A DNA stretch of 64,000 nucleotides from Eleginops maclovinus (taxonomy: Eukaryota; Chordata; Actinopteri; Perciformes; Eleginopidae). This document shows positions 45,451-58,770 of the stretch, piece by piece. The notes under the pieces were generated by a model. That model was not told the origin of the DNA. It worked only from the letters and a program-made list of their open reading frames with translations, and searched no databases. The stretch spans positions 4,451,001 through 4,515,000 of the forward strand of contig NC_086351.1 in assembly GCF_036324505.1 (NCBI RefSeq). Reading direction: 5' to 3'. A program made the translations under genes and the position numbers. Position 1 is the first letter of the stretch; every line of letters begins with the position of its first letter.

Positions 45451-46309
45451 GAGCGACTCCCACCTTTTTCCTCGCTGACGGCCTCTCTAGGGTCCCGTCA
45501 ATGCCAGGCAACTTTGTTTTGTAGATGGAAGTGGTGAAAAGCAGGGTTGGAAGGAGAGAGGAAACGAGGGAGAGGAAAAGTAGAGGTGGGAGAGTGGGAG
45601 AGTGGGAGTTGGAGAGGGGTCAGGGGAGAGCTGTTAGTCGGTGTACTTTAGTTCCTTCTTCCTCTCACGCCTCATTCCACCCATATTAGGACCTGTAAAT
45701 GGCTTTAGGCTACCTCACCTGGCTTTGGATATCCCCATCTCACAGGAATACAGGCAAACTATTACCTTTTACTCTCTCATTATCACACACAGACTTATCT
45801 TGCCCCTAAAATGTCTCCCTCCTCCTGGTTTTATTTACTTTGTGTAATTTCTTCCCACACCTGCATAGTATTTGGCCGCTCATTACGACTTCATATCTCC
45901 TCCACCGCCTCTAGGAAGGGTCAGTCATCACACCTAATCATCTCCTCTGTTACCACTGACCCATCTCCCTGATAATTCTTCTCTCCCTCTCTTCAGACTC
46001 TAATCCCCCCTTCTTTTCCCACCCCTCCTCCTCACCCATTAACACACAATTATTTTTGGGGGCCGACACGGGCGAGGGGGAGGAAACGAGGTGTGGAGAA
46101 CACAGAGAGCCTGTGTCTCTAATGGCTGAGTGACACCAGACGAGCTCATAGATCATGGAGATTATTAATACCACTGTTAAACACCCCATTCAAAGACCCG
46201 CCACCATCCGCAGACACACACACCCACAACCAGAACGCGCACACACATTCTCAGACCCAGAACATCTCTCATTCCCAGCACACATCTTCCTATGAGCTGT
46301 CATTCATGC
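45451..46309. other. Low-complexity non-coding DNA
   Basis: Polypurine (45550-45620) and polypyrimidine (45960-46040) segments, then CA-rich text (46200-46260). No gene. Confidence 0.5.
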
Positions 46310-46560
46310 TTGGTAAATCGGCACCAATTTCATTTCAGTCATTTAAACAATGCCGGGTTCTCATTACAGCATGTGGTTGAGGGGTAGAATCAGATTTACA
46401 ATTACAACTCTCATTGGCGGTGCGGGCTATTATTCACGAGGTCGTTTCCTTATGACTCGCCTCCTGCGATATTTCTAATGACAATAATTCCAGGTTTGAT
46501 CTGATTATCGTGTATACAGTGAGGTGAGAGATTCTCTCTGACTTGCCGGTAATGACCAGG
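46310..46560. promoter_or_regulatory. Candidate conserved non-coding element
   Basis: 'cagtcatttaaacaatgccg' (ACAAT, SOX-like), 'agatttacaattacaactct', 'gcgggctattattcacgagg' and 'aatgacaataattccaggtt' lie in 250 bp of non-repetitive sequence next to a large microsatellite. Confidence 0.4.
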
Positions 46561-46613
46561 GAAATGTGGCCTTTATATGGCAGTGGGGGCCCATCTAGGG
46601 GGAGCAGATTGAA

Positions 46614-48269
<1,656 letters not shown>

Positions 48270-48760
48270 ACGCCATTAATCAAATTTGCGCGTTTCAAAT
48301 TGCATTGTGAACTCCAAGAGACCGAGATATTGACGTCTGTTGATATGAATATTTCCCCTCTTTGCTCGGCTTTGCGCCTGTTTTAAAGGCAGCGTGGCTC
48401 CCGGTGTGTTTCCATGTTTCTCCCCCTGCCTGCATGTCTGTTTACGCCGCTGTCAGAGCCTGTGTGGCATGTACTTACAAGGCGCTTCATCATCCCACCA
48501 GCGATAGGAGCAATTCACCCATAAAGTGGGTCTTTCGCCCATAAATAATATTCAAGTCGCTCTATTGTTAAGTGAAAAGTTGACTGGTGTTTGATTTTTT
48601 TCTTATTTTTTTTCTCTCTTCTTCTTTTCCGCGGCGACCTCGGGTTAGGACTCATACATCACGGGATGACAGCTATAGAAAGGCCCTAAATTAGCAACTA
48701 AATCGAATATTGATCAGCTATGTGCGGCCCTGCGAGTCGCGCCTCCTTGCCGTTTTTTCC
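48270..48760. promoter_or_regulatory. Candidate conserved non-coding element(s)
   Basis: Two or three complex blocks. 48271-48420 has ATTAATCAAATTTG (PBX/HOX-like) and 'gttgatatgaatatttcccc'. 48480-48580 has two CCCATAAA sites (48518-48525 and 48538-48545), exactly 20 bp apart, and a SOX-like ATTGTT. 48660-48750 has 'aaattagcaactaaatcgaa' and 'aatattgatcagctatgtgc'. No protein frame matches a family. Confidence 0.42.
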
Positions 48761-48769
48761 AGAGAGAAA

Positions 48770-48905
48770 GAGAGAGAAGGGGAGGGGGGAGGTGGAGGAT
48801 GGGGGGGGGGGGGGGGGGGGTGAAAACGAGAGATAGAGGGGAGGGGGGGGGGGGGAGGGGGCGGTGAAAGGTGCTTCTCTCTCTCTCCTCTCTTTCTCTC
48901 TCTGT
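48770..48905. repeat. G-run tract (G20 and G13)
   Basis: A purine-rich segment with 20 consecutive G (48801-48820) and 13 G (48843-48855), followed by a CT repeat. Likely to form G-quadruplex DNA; run lengths in assemblies are often uncertain. Confidence 0.9.
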
Positions 48906-48984
48906 TTGACTTTAAGTGTTTGTGTGTGTTTTATTGCCCATTGCTTTGGATTCAAAGCATCTGACTCTGACTGAATTAAATGTT

Positions 48985-49145
48985 TGGATTCAAGATTCAA
49001 AGGCTTTATTCTCATATGCACAGTAGCTACAGTGTAAAAATGATTTTGAATATCCCAGGACCCTCCAACAATGCAACATAAATAAGACATAAAACAAATT
49101 TAAAAGACAACAAAATCGTGCAATATTAGGATATCTTGCAAAACC
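48985..49145. repeat. Dispersed teleost repeat
   Basis: 'attcaagattcaaaggcttt', 'attctcatatgcacagtagc' and 'caatgcaacataaataagac' match, from memory, a common fish repeat ('attcaagattcaagagttttattgtcatatgcaca'-like order). Boundaries are approximate. Confidence 0.5.
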
Positions 49146-49249
49146 AATGTGCAATTAATGCAGATGAAGTATATATATTTCCAAAAGATAAATTCAATCA
49201 TCTAAATGTCGCACAGAATGTTGTAAGTGAAACATTTTTTTTCAATCTC

Positions 49250-49830
49250 TGTATCTCAGGTTGTAAGCGGCCTGCAGACATATCCATTTCACGCTTTAGC
49301 TGTCCATCCATCTAGGTTACACTGCCCACATCTCCCCACCCCCTGCGAGCCAAGTATTGCTCCTTATTGTTTACATAAAGTTCAAATGAAGTCCCTCATT
49401 ACCCACTCGCCTATTGGCTCCTGTTTATGGATCATTGGCTGTGTTGGCGCTGTTGCATCGACTTCCCCCTTATCCCCGCTGCTGGCACGAGTGGGAGGTC
49501 GGCGGCGCGCAGCGGGGACGCGTTTGATGAAACGATCAAGGGGGCTCTCGCTCTCTCCCGGGAAGCGTTGTGTGTCCGGGGCGCCGATGAACCAAGCCCA
49601 AGGCCTGCGGGAGTGGGTGGTTAAGGTTGCCCCGGGTCAGTGAGATTAGCCCCGGCGTGCTCTGCAACAAAGACCCGGATCGTCAGGTGCCGCCAAATCT
49701 GGATCAAAGTATCGGGGTGTAGGACAAGCGGGGCGTAAAACAGGGATGAGCTGCGGATTACAGCAGGCTAATCGAAAAGGATGCTTTCTCTCCATTAATG
49801 GATGCTCAAAGATGGGCTAGGGTCTCTTAG
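49250..49830. promoter_or_regulatory. Candidate conserved non-coding element(s)
   Basis: Complex sequence with FOX-like TGTTTACATA (49369-49378), CTGTTTATGG (about 49422) and a CpG-rich middle (49490-49620, 'cggcgcgcagcggggacgcg'). The 3' part has 'caaatctggatcaaagtatc', 'gcaggctaatcgaaaaggat' and 'ctccattaatggatgctc' (palindromic CCATTAATGG). Open frames of 138 codons here have no family likeness. Confidence 0.4.
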
Positions 49831-50489
49831 TTGTTGTTGTTTTCAAGCTTTTGGCCAAGATTTTGACTTCAATCACAGGCTATTTTTTTTTGCCATATTT
49901 CCCAAAACACTTTAGAGTGATTGTATGCTGTGGTGGAAGAAGTATACTGAGACCCATTACTAAAGTCAAAGAGACATACCATGCTGTCAAAACACTACAC
50001 AATTCTCAGCCTGTTGAAGTATTATGTAGATATATTTCCTCTCCGTACCCCTTGTCTCTTACTTATAGCCTTAGGTTTTCCTTGCATCACACACAGAATC
50101 ATCACTATTGAGAGGCTTTCTGCTGCATTTCCCTGGGTATCGTCCCATAGTGTTTTCACGTTGCTGTCCATGGTCCTGAATCAGCAGCCTGTGTCCCGGG
50201 ACATGTGTTCAGTGTCCGAGGTGCTGAAATAATTTAGTATTTCACTCTTTGTTTTCATTTGTAGAAAAGCCAACCGAACTTACCCTTTTTAATGACTTTG
50301 TAAGCCTCCCCTAGCCCTTATTTATCATAGTATCTGTTAAGTTATTACATTACTATCAGCCATGATGTTCAGTTCCCTAAGCTTTACCACATCAATGGCC
50401 CTTTCCAAACAAGCTCATTTCCCAATTGGCATGTTTGTCATTCAGTCTCAAGGGAATGACTGACAAAACAGGCGTTAACACAGATTATA

Positions 50490-50805
50490 TAACAAAACAC
50501 ACTTTATTAATCCCTCAAGGGGAAATTCAGTTTGCACTTAGAGTTTATATATACACAGTACAAATACACACATGTACTATAGACATTAGGTCCCAAATAC
50601 ACACATGTACTATAGACATTAGGTCCCAAATACACACATGCACAAACATGCATTTTATGTTAATAGAGAGGTGTCAGGTAAAGAAGCTGCCATGTTTAGG
50701 CACCCTGGTGCAGTTGGGGGTTCAATGCCTTGCTCAATGTCACTTTGACAGAGCCCAGGAGGTGAACTGGCACCTCTCCAGCTTCCAGTCCACACTATGT
50801 ACTTA
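50490..50805 (-). repeat. SINE-type element, reverse orientation, with 33-bp internal tandem repeat
   Basis: On the minus strand the order is 'gacattgagcaaggcattga' and 'acccccaactgcaccagg', then tandem copies, then the tail 'aatttccccttgagggatta' with 'ataaagtg'. This is the 3' part of a common fish SINE with a LINE-type tail. In + coordinates, 33-bp units begin at 50561, 50594 and 50627 (third partial). Confidence 0.6.
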
Positions 50806-51019
50806 GAATAAATATACAATATCATAAAAAGAAAAACCCCAAGAAAATCTGCAGAATTAGGCTTTACATTTGTACTTAGTTTTGAGAACGTAGAGTAAGT
50901 GAGGATTGTTGACATCCACCTGGATCCATCTTCAACTTCTTCTCATATATAGACACATGATTTTCTCTAGTATATGGACTCTCTATGTCGTAAATGTATT
51001 ATTTTTTAAATTAACACAC

Positions 51020-51240
51020 TACTTCCAGAGCACGTCTGTCCATCCTGGGGGAGGGATCCCTCCTGTGTTGCTCTCCCCGAAGTGTCTTGCATTTTTCCCT
51101 TTTAACTGTGGGGTTTCTTTGGGAGTTCTTCCTTGTCTGATGTGAGGGTCTAAGGACAGAGGGCGTCGTATTCTGTATGCAAAGCCATCCTGAGATATTC
51201 AGCTATATAAATAAACTTTGATTGAAGTTGAGCTACTTTA
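51020..51240 (+). repeat. Dispersed teleost repeat, forward orientation
   Basis: 'tctgtccatcctgggggagg', 'gatccctcctgtgttgctct', 'ttgggagttcttccttgtct', 'gatgtgagggtctaaggaca' and 'tatataaataaactttgatt' follow the order of a very common fish repeat as I remember it. A degraded reverse copy is at 13.62-13.75 kb. Confidence 0.65.
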
Positions 51241-51354
51241 GTTGTTGCTGAAGAGCTCTCCTGCTTGACTGTATCGTTATATTGAACCTAAGTATCCAGA
51301 TCAGGCAGGAAGACAGAGATCCACACAGTCAGTTAAAGTTAAGTTTGTCAGAGA

Positions 51355-51500
51355 GACATCGCACGCCCCTCCCTCCTTCACGCGCCTCTCGGGCTTCTAG
51401 CAGCTCCTCAAATCAGCGCTCGAGGACATTCCGGGAACCATCTGTTTCCGGCAGAGCAACCGGGCGCGGGGCACGCAGGAAGCGAGGCTCACAAATTTGT
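51355..51500. promoter_or_regulatory. Isolated CpG-rich patch
   Basis: About 140 bp with many CpGs ('acgcgcctctcgggcttcta', 'accgggcgcggggcacgcag') in otherwise AT-rich DNA. It could be a small CpG island, an enhancer or a start of a non-coding transcript. No exon follows with a clear frame. Confidence 0.3.
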
Positions 51501-54050
51501 GAGGAAAGGTGGTTGTCTGCCAATATGCTTGTTGTGAGATATCGCCCTCCCGTCCTCCCGTCCTCCCTCCCCCCTCTCCACTTGAATCTGTTGTGTCGTA
51601 CCTAACAGGAGAAAATGAAGTGTTGCAGAACAGAACGGATCCTAATAACGCAGCATGAGGAGACGGTGTCATATAAGTGTTCATTGTACAGATACATCAC
51701 CGATGAAGAGGCTGGGAAACTGGTTGGGGTGGAGTTCACTTTACCTGTTCAGATCATCACAACCCCTTTCTGGAAGCAGTAAAGGCTGGTCCACACATAA
51801 CAGGTGTTCAGGAAGCTGTGTGTGAGAGAAGGCGTGTGGACTCTTAGTGTCAAGTGAACTGGCCTAAAGACATATTAACCTCCACTCTAAGTGCCTTGGG
51901 CCTTTGCAGAAAGTAATGTAGCACTGTGGAGAGGATGTGATCTTGGCACCTTTTTACTTCATCAGTTAGTTTGAATCTAATTTAAATTGGAGAAAAACTT
52001 TTATCGTATGTTGTCTTATTTGCCATCGGAGAAAATCTAATATGTACTATGTTTTAATTTTATTATGTTATACCTAAAAAGAAAAAAATAATATTGCAAT
52101 TAAGATTTTTTTTGTTGTGATAAATAATTCACAGTCATGTGTATCTAACGAGTCGGTTAAGGCAATTAAAACCGTCTGATAAATTCAGGGGAAGAAGACA
52201 CTTGTATAACAATATCCCAAAAGTCATTATCTAGTCTTGTAGTGTTTATTGATATCAATGCAATCTCAAACTATTCCTTGGCTTTATTTCAAGATTCCTT
52301 TTGAGTGAGAAAGTTGTGCACTGTTGTTTAAAGAGCATTGTCTTCAGCAGGGTGACACTGCTTTGGGTCCGATCCAGAAATATGATGAGATCTCCACTTG
52401 CTCCCACTTCAGGGGGCCAGTCCTCTCCCACCCCCGTGAAGGTGTGATGATGGGGCCTGCAGATGCATCACCTGAGACCAAAGGAATCTGCAGACACTTC
52501 ACAGTGAGTGGGAAGTGTTAACAGCATCGTAGCCCGAGGCCGAGGAAAGGGGTCTCTGTTCATGTGTGGACAGGAAATGATCTCTGTACTTTGTATTAAT
52601 GCTCTTCCCCATTTACTGCTCATTGATGATTTACATTTCCACTAGGATGGCTGTAGAGAAAATTTTACCATATTTGGTTTTAGAGCTGCATTGATAAGGA
52701 CATTAATCATTATGTTGACAGCCACATAATATCAGACTTTTTTAACCTTTAAAATATAGGAATTTCTTTCTTACTTTTGGACATTTTCAATTAATAAGCA
52801 AATCATTTAGAAATTACATTAATCAATAATGAAAACTATTGTTGGTTAAAGCCTTAATGTATTTGTAAAATGCACAAAGTCAGAATTCTTCACAATTATG
52901 TTATCTCATTTCTTTCAAAACACTGCAATTGAAAGAAATCTTGAAAATTGTAATTTTTTTGCAACTTATTTCCAGCATGATGGTATTTTCTCTGAATTTG
53001 TCAACAGCAAGTTTAAGAGAAATGACAATAAACTCATTATGGAACAACTTAATCTTTAAAAAACTTGATCAGAGACACTCCTGCAAAGGTGTATCTGGTT
53101 ACATACAAAGCCAATTAGCAGTGATCTTCAGCTTTAAAACGGGTCTGGCAATTAGCGCTTTGATCCGTGAGAGAACCACCATGAGACAACAGATCTTGTC
53201 ATTATAGTTATCTGTGGGAGGATTTGCATATCAGTCAACATTCTTCAGTAACAAAAAAGAGCACTCTTCTTTCAGAACAAAGAAAATGGCTTTATTGTAA
53301 CGGCATAGTCATGAAAGACCTTTGAAAAACCTCTGACGTGTTTCAGCATGAGGTCTAACCTCTGTGACTCCTAAACATGACTGTGCCATTAAAATAAAGG
53401 CAATTTATCTGCGAAAAAATAGTGTGATTTGGTGCATTTGTTTGTATCCGTTTGTGTCCTTATCCAGAGAGCACCTCACACTAACTCTATTTGAGTCCAG
53501 GAAAAGCTCAAACACACACATTTCTTGATTTCTGCAAAATGATTTAATCGCTCTAGAGGAAAATACTTGAAAATCTGCATGAATACAAACCAAAAGCTAA
53601 CTTAATTAACAAAAACAAAAGGTAGCCATGAAATAAAATGCAAAGAATATAACGGACATATAGAATTTCTTCAGCTTGGAAGAAATGCTGCTAATGACCA
53701 GGTCACCTAATACAACCTCTTTACTGCAAAGCCTTTGAAGATGAAGTGTTGTTTGTTTTTTCTAACCCCTGTGTTTGCTCACAACTACTCTGTATGTTTC
53801 TCGCTGCCATATTGCAGAGGCTCGGAGAAGAATGTTATCACATTTGGAGAGTGATATTGATTAATGAGAACCTTTTTGTCACACACCGAGGCTACGGGAG
53901 ACTGATCACTGAAGATCAAAACAAAGGAGTGAGCCAGGTAAGAGCAAACAAGGAGGAACAATAAGTGCAACTGACAATGGTAGACGCAGTGTTGTTAGCC
54001 TGAACACGACTGGAGAGATAACGGGGAAAATAAGGGGTAAAAAGAAACTT
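51501..54050. other. AT-rich non-coding DNA, nothing firm
   Basis: No gene or intact repeat recognised. A few octamer-like 'gatttgcata' sites (about 53222) are unremarkable alone. Confidence 0.5.
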
Positions 54051-54265
54051 GCAAAGTAGAACAGAAAGTACCACAGAGAAGGATGGAATCGGTGGGAACA
54101 GAGGGAAGGAGAGAGGAAGAGGAAGGAAAAGGAGGAATGAGGGATAATTGCATTAGAAAGAAGAGAGGGCCAAAAGGAAGGAAATGATTAGAAGAGAAGG
54201 GACTGATATCCGATAGAGAAGGAGAGATGGAGGAGGGGATGGGCGGGAGAGGAAGGCTCACTTAC
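54051..54265. repeat. Purine-rich (GA) tract
   Basis: About 200 bp of A/G-dominated sequence; the open frame on the opposite strand (Ser/Pro/Leu/Phe) is an artefact. Confidence 0.65.
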
Positions 54266-55666
54266 CGCCCGCCGTTCAATATATACTGACACTCTCTCTC
54301 TGTGTCAATACACAAACACGGCGAGTATGTGTGTGTTGGTATAGCTCTGTTAATCCTAGTCTACGAGCCTATCTCACTTGTCCCATCGGCGGTCTCAGAG
54401 GAACGTTCATGTCAGTCTCGCTCACTCCCTGCGTCGCATGTCTTCTAAAACTTCCACATTGCTTACTCCGGTTTCCAGTCGCCTTTATAAGAGATAAAGA
54501 GACTCTATTATGCTTTTTGGGGTTTTCCCTTCCTGTATTGAGTTATATAGCGTTTTAATGCATGTAAATGGTCTGCAGAGGCTAAAATCCCAAAGGACCC
54601 CAGAACACACACTATTTAAAAGCAAATATGTGTTAAAATATCATTTGATTTGAAGTATTGTGGAGCTGCAGAGATATCCAGGCCTACACATTGTATGTTT
54701 TTTTTAAATCATGAGAATTATGATTTAAAAAACCTAATCTAATCTGAACACAAATGCAGAATAAGTCAAAATAACCCAAATTATATTATTTTCACATTAG
54801 TTTGTTCCATGTCTATAGTGGGCCGAGTGCCTTTGACAAAACATGACAATATTTAATTATGGTTTGTTGATCTTTGCAATACAACCCTCTCTCATCATCT
54901 CTTTGTTCTTCCCTCTGTTCCTCATGCTTCTTCTTCTTCTTTCACCTTGTATTTGTCTTGCCTCAAAGTTATACTATCTGGCCACATATCTCCTGTGCCT
55001 CGCCATCTATCAACTCCCTCCCTCCTTCCCTCCCTCCCTCCCTCTTTCCAGGCGGCCTACCTTTTTGTCATTGACCCCTGCCCTGGGTGTCTGGGCATTG
55101 ACTGGCTCTCTCCGTGTCACTGGAGCTCCCTGTCAATACTTACCAGGTTTGGCCACCCTCTGCGCTGTGGTCAGAGAGTGGGGGAGAGAGAGGGAGATAC
55201 ACGAGATGCTCCACAGCACCGGGAGATAAAATAAAAATGAATGAGAGCGAGAGTAAAAACAAAGAGGGATGGAGAAGAAAATGATGGAGGGAGGCAGTGT
55301 GTGAAGCAGCCGTATGAGGTTGTTATTTTTTAGGAGAGCATTCTGGGTTTCTGGCATGTGACGCTTTACAGTGTATGAGCTCAAGAAACAGGGCAACACC
55401 ATCTTAAACTGCCCCACATAACTCCAGCCATCACAAACAACTGTGTCTACTAATAATCTAACATGAATACAGTTTGTGACAAAAGAAATACACATTAGCT
55501 CTAAAGCTAATGCTAACTGTGTGGATAGAACGTCTCCGTTACGCCTCATTTTATTACAACTTGAGGCAAAAATGATTGAATTACGTCTCACTATTTGCAC
55601 AAATTCAACTTTTTTTAATCTATGAGATCTCTCTATCACGTATCCTTTGGTCTACATCAATGGTGC
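54266..55666. other. Non-coding with CT tract
   Basis: A polypyrimidine region with CCTCC units at about 55014-55050, otherwise AT-rich. No gene. Confidence 0.5.
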
Positions 55667-56198
55667 ATGTAATGCAGGGGTGTCCCAACTATGGCCCGGG
55701 GGCCAAATGCGGCCCGCAGGCCATTTTGAGTCAGCCCTCAGCAAATTCTAAAAGTATAATGCAATATGGCCCACAAATTAAACCATTGCTTGTCTTATAT
55801 TGTACTTCTGAAATAGATATGTTCACATATATTAATGAGCCAAATAAATTTAGAATTTAAAACATTTAAATCTTAGTTGATTTAAAAACCCAATAACTTA
55901 TTTCTATAACAAGCTTGAAATGTAACCTTCATATTTACTCTTATTCTCAGCAATCTGAGGCTTCTGTTTTAAGGAATGAGCTGCCAACAAAACAAATGAA
56001 ACCCTAAAGACAGACGGGATGTAGGCAGTTGATTCCTTAAAGCATTTGATAGTATCGCACATTATTCACCTACATTTGATTTGTTTTGCTAACTTATAAC
56101 TTCACTTCTGAGACAATATTCGCCTCTATAAGTGGCCCAGCTATATTTTTCTGTATGTGGCCCTCGGTGAAAAAAGTTTGGACACCTCTGATGTAAAG
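55667..56198. mobile_element. hAT-type non-autonomous element with near-perfect 8-bp TSD
   Basis: The element 55675-56190 (516 bp) begins caggggtgtcccaac and ends gtttggacacctctg; these ends are imperfect inverted repeats. Flanks atgtaatg (55667-55674) and atgtaaag (56191-56198) differ at one base. Subterminal 'ggccaaatgcggcccgcagg' and 'tgtggccctcggtgaaaaaa' are hallmarks of a widespread vertebrate hAT family. No transposase frame remains. Confidence 0.8.
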
Positions 56199-56859
56199 CA
56201 TTGAGTTTCATGTTCTTTTTTGTACAGTATATCTTCCCTTTTATTGCATTTCAATTATTTATTCACCAGGAAATGAACAATAATAAGCATTTTTGTTACT
56301 AAATCAATCAATTCAGCTGCTAAAGATACATCACAGGACGGTAATATGCTGCAATATCAGCAACAGCGATACTTCTGCTGTATGGGATATACTAATCAAA
56401 AGTTATTAGCATCTTATGCAATAAAGAAACTATAATGGTCATCATGTAACGAAGGTATAGAAATTACATAAATCAAAGGGGAAATTTATCAAAACGTCAT
56501 TATTCAATTTAAATGTTATCAATATTTCAATTGTTCAGGTGACACGTAGTGCAGAATATATCATGTCATTGTATTAATAATACTTTATTTATTGTACTAT
56601 ATGATCATTATTATATTGTTATTATAATATCTTGTATTTCTAAGATTTACATTGATGTTGGTTTCGGTCAGAGCAACGTATACTGACCGAATGACTGAAT
56701 CCAAACATCCATTTTGAGATTTCAGAGCCCTTTATGAGCTTTATATCTTAAACCCGTTCCTCTATTATAAGTGATAAATCAAGCTAATGTACCAACATGC
56801 ATGCAAGCTCATCACTATTGATAAATTAGCTATGTGTATCATGATTTCAGTCAAATAAA

Positions 56860-57010
56860 TTGGGCGGTGGTGGCAAAGTGGTTAGGGGTTTGGCCTGGGA
56901 ACTGCAAGGTCACCAGCTCCTTGAAAGTGCTACCGAGGTGTCCCTGACCGTTCCCTACACTGCTCCCCGGGTGCCTTACATATGGCAGCCCGCTGCTCCT
57001 AACACTAGGA
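56860..57010 (+). repeat. tRNA-derived SINE
   Basis: 'ggcggtggtggcaaagtggt' followed by 'taggggtttggcctgg' forms the A-box head. The body 'accgaggtgtccctgaccgt', 'tccctacactgctccccggg' matches the common fish SINE core ('cctgagcaaggcaccg...actgctccccgggcgcc'). The B box is degenerate and the tail is short. Confidence 0.65.
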
Positions 57011-57576
57011 TGGATCCAAAGCAGAGTTCTCTAATTCATCTGTAAATTAACTTTATGAAGAGAAAAATATGCTCTGCTTGAGGACTTATAGGATATAGAA
57101 GTGCCCAGTCAGAAAAAGTTAGACGTTTACAGAAAATGTTGTACGTCATCAGGGATTTTGTGTGGCAGCTGACATTGGTGGCTGTTTTTGAGCGGAGTGT
57201 GTGCAAGCTAAAAACCAAACAGCACGACAACAGATTAAGTATTAGGCGCTGACGGCTTTATACGTGTTCATTCTCATTGATGAAGATAGATGTGCTGAAT
57301 ATTCACAGTGCACACTCGGGTCAACAATAATAAGTAGATGCGAGGCCCCCAGTCATAGATGTCATGCTGTACATCCTCATCCAGAATTCATACAGTATCA
57401 TTTATAAACTCAGTGTGAGCGTCACTCCCTATTTTACAGTCCACTCCAGCTGCCGCACGCTCGGCCTCCCGTTCCCTCTTTCCCTCTTTCCTCTTTACTC
57501 TTTTCATTTCCTCTAATCTCTCACTCTCCCTTGCTCTGCCTCCGTGTCACTTTGATTTCCCTATCCACTGGCCTGT
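57011..57576. other. Non-coding, nothing firm
   Basis: AT-rich sequence passing into a CT-rich stretch (57470-57545). No gene. Confidence 0.5.
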
Positions 57577-57763
<187 letters not shown>

Positions 57764-58199
57764 AATTGTGTAAAGCTGTTCTTTAGTTCATCAGGACATG
57801 TGACATTCCAATCACATAAAATATCTCGTGTTATCCACGTTCCATTTTCTGTTTTGGTGCAGGTGTCCCGATGCATTCCCTGCTTTGTTTAAACTATATT
57901 TATTTGGGTATCAGCATGAGCCTTTCATTCATATGGTTGTCTAAGTGTATGATCGTGCATATGAGTGTGTGTCCGTGCATGCGTGTGCGCCTGCCAGGCT
58001 GCGTTTCATGAATATGTCTGTATTTGTGGATGTGAATGTGTGTGTGCACCGACGCCTCTGCGTCTGGGCTCCAGCCTGGATGGGCCCGTCTATATGAGAG
58101 TAGACAGTGTGCGCGTGGAAAGCAGGGGAGTGAGAAGGACGTAGCGGCAGTAGAGGGGGGGAGGCAGCGGCAGACCGAGGGGCCCCCCTCTCGTAGACA

Positions 58200-58290
58200 G
58201 TTTGACTGATGACATGCATTAAACAGTTAATCTGTCTGATTGAATGTTTGCTTCCTCCAAATTGAAACATTAAACAACAAGGCGAGAGAG
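58200..58290. promoter_or_regulatory. Candidate small conserved element
   Basis: 'tttgactgatgacatgcatt', 'aaacagttaatctgtctgat' and 'aaattgaaacattaaacaac' form a short complex block with TALE-like TGAC and TTAAT cores, followed by a GA tract (58280-58560). Confidence 0.32.
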
Positions 58291-58599
58291 AGAGGGAGGG
58301 GAGAGCCCGAAGAGGAGAGAGGGATATGGCTTCATCTATTGCCCAAATCATGCAAAGCATGGGACTGGAATATATAATACTGTCCTGTGAGCTGGAGAGG
58401 GGGAGCGAGAGGAGGAGAGAGATTGGAAGGGACAGAGAGAGGAGTGTGAATGAGGGAAAGAGAAAACGAGTGAGGGAGAGAGATGAGAATGGAAAGGCTC
58501 TGGGTAGGTGGAGGGGAGAGAAGGGTTAGCGGGGGAGAGAGGAAAGAGAGAAAGGGATCAGTGAGATGGAGAGGATACAGCAGAATAGGCCCGTAGAGA

Positions 58600-58770
58600 G
58601 AAGCTCTGCAGAGCCAAAGTTCTCTTTAGCTGACAGTCCGGCGGAGGCTAAAAGCAGAGATTAAACAGCATCACTTTAAAAGGATTATGCCGGCATTATA
58701 AAGAGAGGAGCGCTTTAACAATTAGCACAATTCTTTCCCTGTTGAACATCACACAGATTCAGCCTTAAAC
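58600..58770. promoter_or_regulatory. Candidate conserved non-coding element
   Basis: 'ttctctttagctgacagtcc', 'agcagagattaaacagcatc', 'aggattatgccggcattata' and 'ctttaacaattagcacaatt' (SOX-like ACAATT) give dense non-repetitive sequence after a long purine tract. Confidence 0.38.

Noticed and set aside
49227..49643. 138-codon open frame over CpG-rich DNA
   Set aside because: No family motif; the low-stop stretch follows from GC content. Better explained as non-coding regulatory sequence.
50561..50643. Short direct repeats as a CRISPR-like array
   Set aside because: Contiguous 33-bp units without unique spacers, in a eukaryotic SINE-type element.
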